Assembly: GCA_031272825.1 (NCBI GenBank)
Contig: JAISTE010000109.1
Span: 1 to 35,885, forward strand
Length of the DNA stretch: 35,885 nt
Direction of reading: 5' to 3'
DNA from: Propionibacteriaceae bacterium
GTDB lineage: Bacteria > Actinomycetota > Actinomycetes > Propionibacteriales > Propionibacteriaceae
The notes beneath the pieces were generated by a model. That model was given only the letters and a program-made list of their open reading frames with translations. It had not been told where the DNA came from and did not search any database. Below, one piece after another: positions 1 to 7,771 of the stretch (within the stretch, counting starts at the first letter, position 1; every line of letters starts with the position of its first letter). The position numbers and the translations under genes were made by a program.

Positions 1-10
1 GTTGTGGGTG

Positions 11-32
11 ATCCCGCGACTTCGCGCGGGAT
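11..32. repeat. Dispersed palindromic repeat, copy 1
   Basis: Perfect 8-bp stem ATCCCGCG (11-18) and CGCGGGAT (25-32) around a 6-nt loop ACTTCG. The right flank continues GACGGG; the left flank has lost the GTC seen in other copies. It belongs to the same palindrome family as copies near 2511, 2556, 14409 and 32882, here in the opposite orientation (loop ACTTCG against CGAAGT). The family resemblance is visible in the sequence; function is not. Confidence 0.75.
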
Positions 33-40
33 GACGGGTG

Positions 41-242
41 TGGGAAGCACGGGATGACGGGAGTGGGAAGCACGGGATGACGGGAGTGGGAAGCGCGAGA
101 TTACGGGAGTGGGAAAGTCGGGATTACGGGTTGGGAAACCGGATTGATGCTGACGACGTAGAAATCGAAGGGAGTGGGAAGCACGAGATGACGGGAGTGG
201 GAAGCGCGAGATGACGGGTTGGGAAACCGGGGATAGTAGGAG
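41..242. repeat. Degenerate 22-23 bp tandem repeat array
   Basis: The core TGGGAAGCACGGGATGACGG recurs with starts at 41, 64, 87, 110, 132, 175, 198 and 220, so spacing is 23 or 22 bp apart from one 43-bp interruption (about 141-174). Later copies are mutated (GCGCGAGATTACGG, AAGTCGGGATTACGG). The GGGATGACGGG core equals the right arm of the adjacent palindrome at 11-32, so the array looks like an expansion of half of that element. It lies downstream of the lacI-type gene, which stops at 274. No coding sequence or RNA gene was recognised in 1-273. Confidence 0.8.
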
Positions 243-273
243 TCGAAGTTCGAAATAGTAGGGGCGTTCGTAC

Positions 274-1239
274 TTACGCGGTTTCGCGCAAAACCAACTT
301 GGTCTCCAACTCCCTGCGCTCGGGAGCGAGCTTGGGATCGGCGATCCGGGCCATGGCGAGCTCCACCGAAACCTCGGCGATGCGCTCGGCACCGCGGTCG
401 ATGGTGGTGATGGCGAAGGCCTTGGACTGGGAGACTTCGGCGTTATCGAAGCCGGTGACGCGCACGCGCTCGGGGATCTTGATCCCAGCCCGAGCCAGGG
501 CCACCAGCGCCCCTTCGGCGCACTGATCGTTGTAGCAAAGCAGGGCCGTGCCATCCTCAATTCCGGCGTCGATTAGGGAATTCGCGGCAAGAAAACCAGA
601 TTCGACATCCGAGCCGCCAGGCACGCATTCGCATTCCAGCCCGTACTTGGATAAGGAGGAGAGCAGGTCTTCACGCCGCCTGGTCGCGGAGGCGCCTTGC
701 GGCCCCTCGATGTGGATGAGCTTGCCCGGGCGCTGGGCCAAGTGCGCGGCCAGCTCGTCAAAGCCGGTGGAGTTTATCGAGGTAACGAGAGAGGTTCCGG
801 GGAGGTTTACTTGGCCGACGGTAATCACGGGTACGCGGATGTTCTTTAGTTTGGCGTCGCTCAGTCCCTCGGGGTTGACGGCGATGACGACCCCCGCACG
901 GAACTGCAGCAGCCGCTCGATGGCTTTGCCCATTCCAGATGCGCGGCTGTCCTCGGTCACCAGCAGGCCGCCGGCCTTTTCGATGCGCGATTGGATGTTT
1001 GAGTAGTAGCAGTAGTGCAGCTCTTGGCTGAAATCGCAGGCCAGGCCAACAATCGCCGGGTTTGTCGAGCGCAGCAGTACCCCGGTGAGGTCACGGATGT
1101 AGCCCAAGCGCTCAGCCTCTTCCTCGACGCGCTTGCGGGTGGCCTCGGAGACGCGGTTCGAGCCGCGCAGGGCCAGCGAAACCGCGCTCGGGGTAACCCC
1201 GACGGCCTCAGCGATGTCCTTGATGGTGACCCGGCCCAT
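274..1239 (-). CDS. LacI-family transcriptional regulator
   Basis: A 321-residue repressor-type regulator. Residues 1-50 form the LacI helix-turn-helix and hinge: TIKDIAEAVGVTPSAVSLAL followed by RVSEATRKRV and a hinge-helix-like AERLGY. The rest (about 60-315) is a periplasmic-binding-protein-like effector domain ending in the usual GFDNAEVSQ...TTIDRG region. Length is normal for the family, if slightly short. The ATG sits 5 nt after the stop of the HIT gene, so the two are probably co-transcribed. No sugar-use genes lie within the window, so the effector and targets cannot be named; targets may lie beyond the left edge or elsewhere. Family assignment is secure, specificity unknown. Confidence 0.93.
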   Translation of the reverse strand: MGRVTIKDIAEAVGVTPSAVSLALRGSNRVSEATRKRVEEEAERLGYIRDLTGVLLRSTNPAIVGLACDFSQELHYCYYSNIQSRIEKAGGLLVTEDSRASGMGKAIERLLQFRAGVVIAVNPEGLSDAKLKNIRVPVITVGQVNLPGTSLVTSINSTGFDELAAHLAQRPGKLIHIEGPQGASATRRREDLLSSLSKYGLECECVPGGSDVESGFLAANSLIDAGIEDGTALLCYNDQCAEGALVALARAGIKIPERVRVTGFDNAEVSQSKAFAITTIDRGAERIAEVSVELAMARIADPKLAPERRELETKLVLRETA

Positions 1240-1244
1240 GGGAA

Positions 1245-1640
1245 CTACCCGATGATCTTGGAGTAGACGGCGTCGACGTCGATGTCAGGATCGCGCCTGG
1301 CCATCCCGGCAATCCCGGGGTTATCGGCATAACGCGGAACCACGTGGACGTGCAGGTGAAACACGGACTGCCCGGCAACCTCCCCGGAGTTTACAAGCAC
1401 GTTCAGCGCCGGGGCGTCGAGCTTTTCCTTAAGCAGTTCGGCCACCTTCGTCACAGAAGGCGCCAGCTCGGCAAAGGCGGTGGGATCGGAGGTAAGGTCG
1501 GCGGTATGCCGCTTGGGCACCACGAGGGTGTGCCCGGCGTGGAAGGGTTCAATGTCCAAGAAGGCAAAGGCGACATCGTCCTCGTAAACCTTCTTAGAAG
1601 GAATCTCACCGGCAATAATCGAGCAAAACAAGCAATCCAT
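1245..1640 (-). CDS. HIT family protein (histidine triad nucleotide hydrolase/transferase)
   Basis: A 131-residue HIT protein starting MDCLFCSIIAGEIPSKKVYE. It has the N-terminal CxxC pair (C3, C6) and the catalytic triad H95-L-H97-V-H99 in SVFHLHVHVVPRY, typical of Hint-type phosphoramidases that hydrolyse AMP-lysine or acyl-adenylates. The reading frame is open far upstream, through the hisF region, but homology begins only at the ATG at 1640. TAAGCT lies 7 nt before that ATG (1648-1653 on the complementary strand) and there is no Shine-Dalgarno, so a leaderless promoter is possible. It lies 74 nt downstream of hisF and just upstream of the lacI-type gene. The natural substrate is not evident. 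Confidence 0.93.
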   Translation of the reverse strand: MDCLFCSIIAGEIPSKKVYEDDVAFAFLDIEPFHAGHTLVVPKRHTADLTSDPTAFAELAPSVTKVAELLKEKLDAPALNVLVNSGEVAGQSVFHLHVHVVPRYADNPGIAGMARRDPDIDVDAVYSKIIG

Positions 1641-1647
1641 GCGGCTC

Positions 1648-1653
1648 AGCTTA
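1648..1653 (-). promoter_or_regulatory. Candidate -10 hexamer for a leaderless HIT transcript
   Basis: TAAGCT reads on the minus strand and is separated from the ATG at 1640 by 7 nt (GAGCCGC), so transcription would begin at or next to the start codon. No clear -35 hexamer and no Shine-Dalgarno are present. Confidence 0.35.
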
Positions 1654-1714
1654 TCGCTTTGGCTGCGCAGCAATTTCAGTTGCCGCGTATGCCTACAACA
1701 ATGCGCCGCAACAA

Positions 1715-2476
1715 CTAGCGCACCGCGAAGCCGGATTCGGCCAGCGCTTTCTTCACCTCGCCAACCGTGAGCGTCCCGTAGTGGAAGACCGACGCGGCCA
1801 GTACCGCATCTGCTCCGGCCTTGGCTGCTTCTACGAAGTGCTGGGCGGTGCCTGCGCCTCCCGAGGCGATTACCGGGACGTCGACTATGGATTTCACCGC
1901 CTGGATCATCTCGGTGTCGAAGCCGTCGGTGGTGCCGTCGGCGTCCATGGAGTTGAGCAAGATTTCGCCTACGCCGCGCTCCACAGCCTCCTTGCACCAG
2001 GCCAGGGCATCCAAACCCGCCGAGTGCTTGCCTCCGTGCGTCGTCACGCCGAAGCCCGAGGGGTGGCCTTCCTCCCGGCGGGCGTCCAGGGAGAGCACTA
2101 GTACCTGATTGCCGAAACGAGAGACGATCTCATCGATGGTGTCCGGGTTGTCGATGGCACCGGTGTTGATGCCGCACTTGTCGGCACCGGTTCTGAGCAG
2201 CCGGTCGACGTCGGCTACCGTGCGCACTCCCCCGCCGACGCACAGCGGGATGAAGATCGTCTCGGCGCAGCGGCGCACAACGTCATAGGTGGTCTCGCGG
2301 CCCTCAGACGAAGCCGAGATGTCTAAGAAGACCAGCTCATCCGCGCCCTCCTGGCCGTACAAGGTGGCCAACTCCACCGGATCTCCGGCATCGCGCAGAT
2401 TCTTGAAGTTGACGCCCTTCACCACCCGTCCGGCGTGGACGTCCAGGCAAGGGATAACGCGAAGAGCTAGCGACAT
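1715..2476 (-). CDS. hisF: Imidazole glycerol phosphate synthase, cyclase subunit HisF
   Basis: A 253-residue (beta/alpha)8 enzyme that turns PRFAR plus HisH-derived ammonia into imidazole glycerol phosphate and AICAR in histidine biosynthesis. Both catalytic aspartates are present: D12 in [17 protein letters not shown] and D131 in LSLDARRE. The phosphate-binding loops CVGGGVRT and ASGGAGT are intact. Length and N-terminus are canonical. It stands apart from other his genes: helY is upstream and a HIT gene downstream, so hisH, hisA and hisI must be elsewhere. TAGACT lies 7 nt before the ATG and there is no good Shine-Dalgarno. Confidence 0.98.
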   Translation of the reverse strand: MSLALRVIPCLDVHAGRVVKGVNFKNLRDAGDPVELATLYGQEGADELVFLDISASSEGRETTYDVVRRCAETIFIPLCVGGGVRTVADVDRLLRTGADKCGINTGAIDNPDTIDEIVSRFGNQVLVLSLDARREEGHPSGFGVTTHGGKHSAGLDALAWCKEAVERGVGEILLNSMDADGTTDGFDTEMIQAVKSIVDVPVIASGGAGTAQHFVEAAKAGADAVLAASVFHYGTLTVGEVKKALAESGFAVR

Positions 2477-2483
2477 ACCTGGG

Positions 2484-2489
2484 AGTCTA
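2484..2489 (-). promoter_or_regulatory. Candidate -10 hexamer for a leaderless hisF transcript
   Basis: TAGACT on the minus strand, then the 7-nt spacer CCCAGGT and the hisF ATG at 2476. This spacing places the likely transcription start at the start codon. The same TAGACT plus 7 nt arrangement precedes the cobalamin adenosyltransferase gene at 13772. No convincing -35 hexamer. Confidence 0.4.
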
Positions 2490-2510
2490 CCTTCAGTGCT
2501 CTCCCTTCCC

Positions 2511-2580
2511 CGTCATCCTGCACGTAGTCGCAGGAGCTACAGCGATCCAAAGAGATCCTGCGACTGCGCGCAGGATGACG
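2511..2580. repeat. Inverted pair of dispersed palindromes (copies 2 and 3), possible terminator of helY
   Basis: Two 25-nt arms, 2511-2535 (CGTCATCCTGC...GTCGCAGGA) and 2556-2580 (TCCTGCGACT...GGATGACG), are reverse complements at 23 of 25 positions, around a 20-nt spacer. Each arm is itself a copy of the palindrome family. The structure begins 11 nt after the helY stop and lies just upstream of hisF. It could fold into a long cruciform or hairpin, but it lacks a T-tract, so intrinsic termination is uncertain. Confidence 0.75.
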
Positions 2581-2590
2581 AGTGTTCTAA

Positions 2591-4747
2591 CTAGTCCTCA
2601 AATGCGGAGATGTCGACCACCCCGCGGCGAATCAGATCGATCACCCGCAGGCATTGCTTGCGCAGCGGAGAATCCCCCAGCGCGCCGACGAGCTGGTCGG
2701 CCTGATCGATCACAATCCGGGCCCAGCGCACGAAATCACCGGCGGATAAGTCGTTGTACTCCAGCACCTCGCCGAGCTCGGCTCCGATCGTCCACTCGTA
2801 GATGGCTTCGGCAAAGCCGATGTCCGGCGGGTTGGGCGGGCTGAGCTTGAAGTCGCGCTCCAACATCGCCAGGTCGCGGTGCAGTTCGCGCAGCTGCGAG
2901 CAGGCCCGCTCGGCAGCCCTGGTCGGCACCCGGTGCACTCCCCTGTCCCCGCGCGGTTCGTAGACCAAAGTCGATAGGACTGCCGCCAGTTCGGCGTCGT
3001 TCAGCCCGTTGAAAACGCCCAGGCGCAGGGCCTCGGCGGTTACCAAATCCAGTTCGGAGTAGATCCGCGCGAGCATCCTCCCGCGCTCGGTCACCACCAA
3101 AGAATCGTTCTCGGGGGTGAGGTATCCCAGTGATTCGAGTACCCCGCAGATGCGGTCGAAGCGGTCGGCGATCGAGTTGGTGCGCCGCCTGGCCCGGTTG
3201 ACCGCGCGGTTGTCGGCGGGTTCGCCGTCCTTGGTGCGGTGGCGGCCCGGCACGTTGCGCAAGCGCCGCTCTAGGGCGGCGTCGGCCTGGAACTGGGCGA
3301 AGGAGAGCTGCAGCAGCTCGCGCGCCTTGGCCTGCCCAACCGTCGCAACCATGTTGACGGCCATGTTGTAGGTCGGCGCGAATGAGGAGTTCAGCGGATA
3401 AGTCCTGGTCGACGCCAAACCCGCCAAAGCCCTGGGGTCCAGGCCCGATTGCCAGGCAACCACAGCATGACCTTCGACGTCGATGCCCCGCCGCCCGGCC
3501 CTGCCGGTTAGCTGCGTGTACTCGCCGGGAGTGAGGTCGACGTGTTGTTCGCCGTTGTACTTGACCAATTTCTCGATCACAACCGTGCGCGCCGGCATGT
3601 TGATGCCAAGGGCCAGCGTCTCGGTGGCGAACACGCACTTCACCAGCCCGCGCACAAACCCCTCTTCCACGCACTCCTTGAGGGCCGGTAGCAGCCCGGC
3701 GTGATGGGCGGCAATCCCGCGGCAGAAGGCAGCGTGGAAGGCATCCCAGCCCAGGGCGTCCTTGTCCGATTCGCTCAGCCCCTCCGAGTGACGGCGGGCG
3801 ATCTCATCCAAGGCGTCGTACTCGCGCCGGTCGGTGAAGCGCAGCCCCGAGCGCAGGCACTGGCGCACGGCCTTATCGCAACCGGCGCGGGAGAAGATGA
3901 AGTAGATACACGGCAGCATCCCGGCCGAATCGAGCTTTTCGAGGACGGCCTCGCGCTTGGGCGTCAGGTGGTCGTGGAACGGTTTGACGGCCCCTCCGAA
4001 ACGGCCCGAACCGTAATTGACCTTGCGCCTGCCGTTACCGTTCCTGCCGCGCAGGCGACGGGCGTCGTCGCGAACCGTGCGCGATTCTTGCTTGGCCAAC
4101 CCCACCAGCTCGGGGTTAACTAACTCGCCCTTGAAAAGCGGGTAAATCCGCCTGCCGGCCAGCACGTGCTGATCCAGCGGCACGGGCCGATGCTCGGAGA
4201 CGATCACGCCAACATCGCCGCGCACATCGCGCAGCCAGTCACCGAATTCCTCCGCGTTCGACACTGTGGCCGAAAGCGCCACCACCTGCACGGATTCAGG
4301 CAAGGAGATGATGACCTCTTCCCAAGCGGCGCCGCGGAAGCGATCGGAGAGGTAGTGCACCTCGTCGAGAACCACGTAGCCCAGGCCCTCAAGCGTCGAG
4401 GAGCCCGCGTAGATCATGTTGCGCAGCACCTCGGTGGTCATCACCACGATGTCGGCCTCGCCGTTGATCGAGGTATCCCCTGTCAGCAGTCCAACTGATT
4501 CCTCACCATGACGCTCAACCAGATCGTGGAATTTCTGGTTGGACAGGGCCTTAATCGGGGTGGTGTAGAAGCATTTGCGGCCGGTCTGCACAGCGAGGTA
4601 GCAGGCGAACTCGCCCACGATCGTCTTGCCCGAGCCGGTAGGGGCGGCCACCAGCACGCCCGCTCCCGACTCGACGTACTGGCACGCCTCGATCTGGAAA
4701 CCGTCCAGTTCGAACGGGTAGGAGTCGAGGAAGTCTTCAAAGCTCAT
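2591..4747 (-). CDS. helY: Ski2/Mtr4-like DEVH-box RNA helicase HelY
   Basis: A 718-residue superfamily 2 helicase. Visible motifs: Walker A in APTGSGKT (K41), motif II DEVH (128-131), motif III SAT in VALSATVSNAEEFGDWL, then HHAGLLP, ATETLALGINMPARTVV and motif VI QLTGRAGRRGID. The C-terminus (from about residue 540, ending RRGVVDISAFED) matches the DSHCT domain of Ski2-like enzymes, which act in RNA turnover. The protein is shorter than mycobacterial HelY, which has roughly 900 residues. The ATG overlaps the stop of the upstream lipid-kinase gene as ATGA, so translation is coupled. The position after tatC matches the mycobacterial order tatA-tatC-helY, here with one inserted gene. Confidence 0.93.
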   Translation of the reverse strand: MSFEDFLDSYPFELDGFQIEACQYVESGAGVLVAAPTGSGKTIVGEFACYLAVQTGRKCFYTTPIKALSNQKFHDLVERHGEESVGLLTGDTSINGEADIVVMTTEVLRNMIYAGSSTLEGLGYVVLDEVHYLSDRFRGAAWEEVIISLPESVQVVALSATVSNAEEFGDWLRDVRGDVGVIVSEHRPVPLDQHVLAGRRIYPLFKGELVNPELVGLAKQESRTVRDDARRLRGRNGNGRRKVNYGSGRFGGAVKPFHDHLTPKREAVLEKLDSAGMLPCIYFIFSRAGCDKAVRQCLRSGLRFTDRREYDALDEIARRHSEGLSESDKDALGWDAFHAAFCRGIAAHHAGLLPALKECVEEGFVRGLVKCVFATETLALGINMPARTVVIEKLVKYNGEQHVDLTPGEYTQLTGRAGRRGIDVEGHAVVAWQSGLDPRALAGLASTRTYPLNSSFAPTYNMAVNMVATVGQAKARELLQLSFAQFQADAALERRLRNVPGRHRTKDGEPADNRAVNRARRRTNSIADRFDRICGVLESLGYLTPENDSLVVTERGRMLARIYSELDLVTAEALRLGVFNGLNDAELAAVLSTLVYEPRGDRGVHRVPTRAAERACSQLRELHRDLAMLERDFKLSPPNPPDIGFAEAIYEWTIGAELGEVLEYNDLSAGDFVRWARIVIDQADQLVGALGDSPLRKQCLRVIDLIRRGVVDISAFED

Positions 4748-5646
4748 TTGGCCGCCCGATATAGCTTGAGCGCGCCCGGCACCACCGTGCAGCGCATCGG
4801 AACCTGGCCCATGTACTCGCCGTCGCCCATCGGCAGCAGCCCATCGCCGTCGACGATCACCTCTTTGGCCGTGCGCAGCTCGACCGCCGGATCCTTGATG
4901 TAGGAGCCGCCGAACATGCGCGGCAGCAGCCGCAGCAAGGTCAGACGCGAAACCGGATTGATGATGGTTACGTCGAGCAGCCCGTCGGTGATGGAGGCCT
5001 TCGGCAGGCCCTGCATCCCGCCGCCGAAGTATCCGGCGTTGCCGACGGCGATGAACATGGCCGTCTGGTTCAGCTCTTCGCCGTCGATCACGAGCCGGTA
5101 CTTGAGCGGTTCGAAAATGGAGAGTTCGGCCAGCGCCGCCCAGGTGTAGGAAAGCTGGCCTAAGTTGATCTTCATGCGGTTCACCCGGTCGTTTACCCGG
5201 GCGTCGAATCCGGTGGAGAGGATGGAGCCCACGTAGCGCGTCTGCGCTCCCCCGGCCAGGTGCCCCTCGATCTTCATCAAATCGACGTCCTCAGTATGGC
5301 CCGCGGCAATGAGTTTGACCGCCTGCAGCGCCGAGATCGGAACCCCGACGCCGCGCGCGAAGTCGTTGCCGCGCCCGGCGGGAATCACACCAAGGGCCAC
5401 CCCGGTTTCCGCCACCGCGTTCAAGCCCAGGTGCATCATGCCGTCCCCGCCCATAACGATCAGGGAATCGGCACCCATGGCCACCGCTTGATTGCAGTGA
5501 AACCGGGCGTCCTCGTAGCTGGAGGTTTCGACGACCTGTAGTTTCACCGTCGCCGCTCCCGAAGCCAGCGCCGAGGTGACTTGGGGGAGGATCTTCTTGG
5601 CATAACCCTTGCCGGCCGAAGGGTTCACTACTAGGACGGTGCTCAC
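4744..5646 (-). CDS. Diacylglycerol kinase-like lipid kinase (DagK/YegS family)
   Basis: A 300-residue lipid kinase of the DAGK catalytic superfamily, expected to phosphorylate diacylglycerol or a related lipid at the inner membrane face using ATP. The N-terminal VVNPSAGKG is followed by the nucleotide-binding GGDGMMH (66-72) and PAGRGNDFARG (89-99), then DVDLMKIEG and a C-terminal beta domain. The loop is GGDGM rather than the commoner GGDGT. The start is GTG at 5646, 45 nt after the tatC stop. It is inserted between tatC and helY and overlaps helY by 4 nt, so it is probably co-transcribed with both. The exact substrate cannot be read from the sequence. Confidence 0.9.
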   Translation of the reverse strand: MSTVLVVNPSAGKGYAKKILPQVTSALASGAATVKLQVVETSSYEDARFHCNQAVAMGADSLIVMGGDGMMHLGLNAVAETGVALGVIPAGRGNDFARGVGVPISALQAVKLIAAGHTEDVDLMKIEGHLAGGAQTRYVGSILSTGFDARVNDRVNRMKINLGQLSYTWAALAELSIFEPLKYRLVIDGEELNQTAMFIAVGNAGYFGGGMQGLPKASITDGLLDVTIINPVSRLTLLRLLPRMFGGSYIKDPAVELRTAKEVIVDGDGLLPMGDGEYMGQVPMRCTVVPGALKLYRAAK

Positions 5647-5691
5647 GTCTATAACTTACCGCCTTGTGCGTCTTCTACTAGAAACGAGCGT

Positions 5692-6498
5692 TCACTGCGC
5701 CTGCGCCCGCGCCTTGCGCTTATCGTGCACCCGCGCGACCACCTCGGCGGCCAGGAACAGCAGTGCCATGGGCAGAGCCAACGCTAGCATGGAGAACGGA
5801 TCGGTCGAGGGTGTGGCGATGGCGGCGAACAGGAATATCCCGAAGACGACGTACACCCTCGCCTTACCCAAGGTCTTGGCCGAAACGACGCCCATGAAGT
5901 TCAGCCCGACGACCACGAGCGGCATTACGAACCCCAGCCCGAACACCATCATCAGCTGCAGGACGAGCGAGAGGAAGGAGTTGATCTCCAGCAGGTTGGT
6001 TACCGGTATCGCCTGCGGTGTGAAGGACAGCAGTACCCAGATGGCCTGCGGCAGCACGTAGTAGCCCACGGCGACCCCGGCCAGGAACAGCGGGATACCG
6101 CAGCCCAAGAAGATGAGCGCGTACTTGCGTTCGTTCTGCATCAGCGCCGGGGCGATGTAGCGCCACAGCTGGAACAGCCATACCGGCGAGGCCAGTACGA
6201 CGCCCGCAACACAGCACACCTTAACGGCCAGCGTCAGCGGGGTCGTCACCCCCTCGATCACGGGCGTCGGGTTTAGGTTGGGTGCCACCTCGGCCAGCAC
6301 CGCGACGGCCTGCTGATAGGGGTGCAACAGCAGCTGGTAAAGCGGGTTGTAGAAGAACGCCGAGACGACCGCGAGCACCAGCACGGCAACCAGCGAAACA
6401 ATCAAGCGGTAGCGCAGTTCGCGCAGGTGATCCGCTATCGACATCACCCCATCGGGGTTCTTGTTCTTGGGGCGGAATTTTGCCCAGAACTTCTTCAC
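5692..6498 (-). CDS. tatC: Twin-arginine translocase subunit TatC
   Basis: A 268-residue polytopic membrane protein, the receptor subunit of the Tat pathway that binds twin-arginine signal peptides of folded cargo. It has the N-terminal signature DHLRELRYRL before the first membrane segment, then WLFQLWRYIAPALMQNERKYA between segments 2 and 3. About six hydrophobic spans are visible. The C-terminus is basic (HDKRKARAQAQ). The start codon is GTG at 6498, and it overlaps the tatA stop as GTGA, so the two are translationally coupled. No tatB-like gene is adjacent, which fits actinobacterial loci where tatB is elsewhere. Confidence 0.97.
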   Translation of the reverse strand: MKKFWAKFRPKNKNPDGVMSIADHLRELRYRLIVSLVAVLVLAVVSAFFYNPLYQLLLHPYQQAVAVLAEVAPNLNPTPVIEGVTTPLTLAVKVCCVAGVVLASPVWLFQLWRYIAPALMQNERKYALIFLGCGIPLFLAGVAVGYYVLPQAIWVLLSFTPQAIPVTNLLEINSFLSLVLQLMMVFGLGFVMPLVVVGLNFMGVVSAKTLGKARVYVVFGIFLFAAIATPSTDPFSMLALALPMALLFLAAEVVARVHDKRKARAQAQ

Positions 6499-6665
6499 TG
6501 CCCGGCTTCGGTCGGCTTCTCAGCCTCGGCTTTATCGTCCTTGTTCAGCTCGGCCTTGAAGTCGTGGATGGCCTTACCGGCGTTCTTGCCTAACCCGGCG
6601 ATCTTCGCCCCGCCGAACAGCACCACCGCGGCCACGCAGATGATGACAATCTCCCATGGTCCCAT
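6495..6665 (-). CDS. tatA: Twin-arginine translocase subunit TatA
   Basis: A 56-residue protein: M-G-P-W-E-I-V-I-I-C-V-A-A-V-V-L-F-G-G-A, then a basic amphipathic stretch (KIAGLGKNAGKAIHDFKAEL) and an acidic tail ending TEAGQ. This is the TatA plan: a short N-terminal membrane helix with an early Glu (E5), a Leu-Phe-Gly hinge, then an amphipathic helix. A strong Shine-Dalgarno (GGAAGGGGAG) lies just upstream of the ATG at 6665. The stop overlaps the tatC GTG by 4 nt. It is short for the family and could be missed by gene callers with a length cut-off. Confidence 0.95.
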   Translation of the reverse strand: MGPWEIVIICVAAVVLFGGAKIAGLGKNAGKAIHDFKAELNKDDKAEAEKPTEAGQ

Positions 6666-6678
6666 CTTGCTCCCCTTC

Positions 6679-6840
6679 CTAGTCTTGGACTTGCAGCGTA
6701 TCCATGAGCTTGGAAACGCGCTCGCCCATATCAGAAACTTCTTGCATCAGGTCGTCGGCCTTGTGTTTGAGCCAGATGCCCACACAGGCCCAGTAGACCA
6801 ACCCAAGGACGATGATCCCCAGGCATATCCAAAGCCACAT
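6679..6840 (-). CDS. Small single-pass membrane protein between pafC and tatA
   Basis: A 53-residue open frame starting MWLWICLGIIVLGLVYWACV and ending KLMDTLQVQD. Residues 2-24 form one strongly hydrophobic, Trp-rich membrane helix. Residues 25-51 (KHKADDLMQEVSDMGERVSKLMDTLQ) are charged and amphipathic, like a short coiled coil. The start is 4 nt after the pafC stop and the end is 13 nt before tatA, so it fits tightly into the operon. An AGGTAGG-like sequence lies upstream. I recognise no family. The layout, N-terminal helix plus amphipathic helix, is reminiscent of TatA/TatB, but the Tat-type early Glu/Pro and Phe-Gly hinge are absent. Coding status rests on position, spacing and composition. 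Confidence 0.7.
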   Translation of the reverse strand: MWLWICLGIIVLGLVYWACVGIWLKHKADDLMQEVSDMGERVSKLMDTLQVQD

Positions 6841-6844
6841 GGCC

Positions 6845-7771
6845 CTAGCCTACCTTGTAGTTTTCGAGGGCTTGCCGGGCAAGCTGGGCCGCGCCCGCCG
6901 CCGCCTCCCTTGGATCGACGCCCAACACGGCAGGACCTAACCGCAACAGCTCGTGGGCGAACCAATTGGGATCTACGACGTTCAGCTCCACTTCCAGCCC
7001 GCCATCGGTATGTACGACGGACGTAGTCGGCCAGTACTCCTCCACCCAGGCCGCTTCGGGGGCGAGTTTCACTTTCACCTTTTGCGCCTTTGCAGTGCTC
7101 AGCCAGGAATCGTCGAGAGCCGGGGGCTCGCCGCGCGCTTGCCCGCGCTCTTCGGTTGCCTGAACCGAGGTGATGCGGTCGGTACGATAGGAACGCCAGC
7201 CTCCGGCCTCGATGTTCCACGCCTGCAGGTACACGTGTCCGCCCTTGGCGCTCAGGCGCTTAGGTTCGATGCGCGCGTGCCTTTCCTCTCCGCCTCTTTG
7301 GTAGCCGATCTCCACCACCAGGTTTTCAGCGGCGGCCTTTTCCAGCGCCGCACCTTGTTCCCCGGCGTCCAGGCTCATGTCGATGGGGGCGGCGGCGCTG
7401 GCGGCGGAAATCTTGGCCAGCGCGCTCTTGGCGGCAGCGCTCACCTCGGCCCCTCCGAGCTCAGCCAGCGCCCGTAGACCGACCTCCAAAGAGACGGCCT
7501 CGTCGGCGCTCAGCCGCATGGGCTTGGACAGGAAATCCGCGTTCGACAAGAAGATGTCGCCCTCATTGAGGCCTTCCAGGTCGATGTCTATCAGCGCCCC
7601 GGGCGAGCGCATATCCTCGCCGACGAACTGAAGCAGCCGCACGTCCTTGCGCAGCTGCTCTACGGAAACGCCGAGCATCTGCGCAGTTTGGGCCAGGTCG
7701 GCAAACCCGCCTTGGCGCTGCAGGTACGGAACCAGGGCTAACAACCTGGCCACGCGCTCAGAGCTGCCCAT
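6845..7771 (-). CDS. pafC: WYL-domain transcriptional regulator PafC
   Basis: A 308-residue protein with an N-terminal winged-helix region (ERVARLLALVPYLQRQGGFA, DLAQTAQMLGVSVEQLRKDV) and a central WYL domain (about 140-225, including KGGHVYLQAWNIEAGGWRSYRTDRI), followed by a WCX-like C-terminus. PafB and PafC form a heterodimeric activator of the LexA-independent DNA damage response in mycobacteria. The ATG at 7771 is chosen over an upstream TTG (7795) because GGAGGGG lies directly before it. It overlaps the pafB end by 14 nt. Downstream are a 53-aa membrane protein and tatA, which matches the conserved paf-tat order. No pafA ligase gene is adjacent. Confidence 0.93.
   Translation of the reverse strand: MGSSERVARLLALVPYLQRQGGFADLAQTAQMLGVSVEQLRKDVRLLQFVGEDMRSPGALIDIDLEGLNEGDIFLSNADFLSKPMRLSADEAVSLEVGLRALAELGGAEVSAAAKSALAKISAASAAAPIDMSLDAGEQGAALEKAAAENLVVEIGYQRGGEERHARIEPKRLSAKGGHVYLQAWNIEAGGWRSYRTDRITSVQATEERGQARGEPPALDDSWLSTAKAQKVKVKLAPEAAWVEEYWPTTSVVHTDGGLEVELNVVDPNWFAHELLRLGPAVLGVDPREAAAGAAQLARQALENYKVG

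Noticed and set aside
41..242. CRISPR array
   Set aside because: Units are contiguous 22-23 bp repeats without unique spacers, and there are no cas genes.
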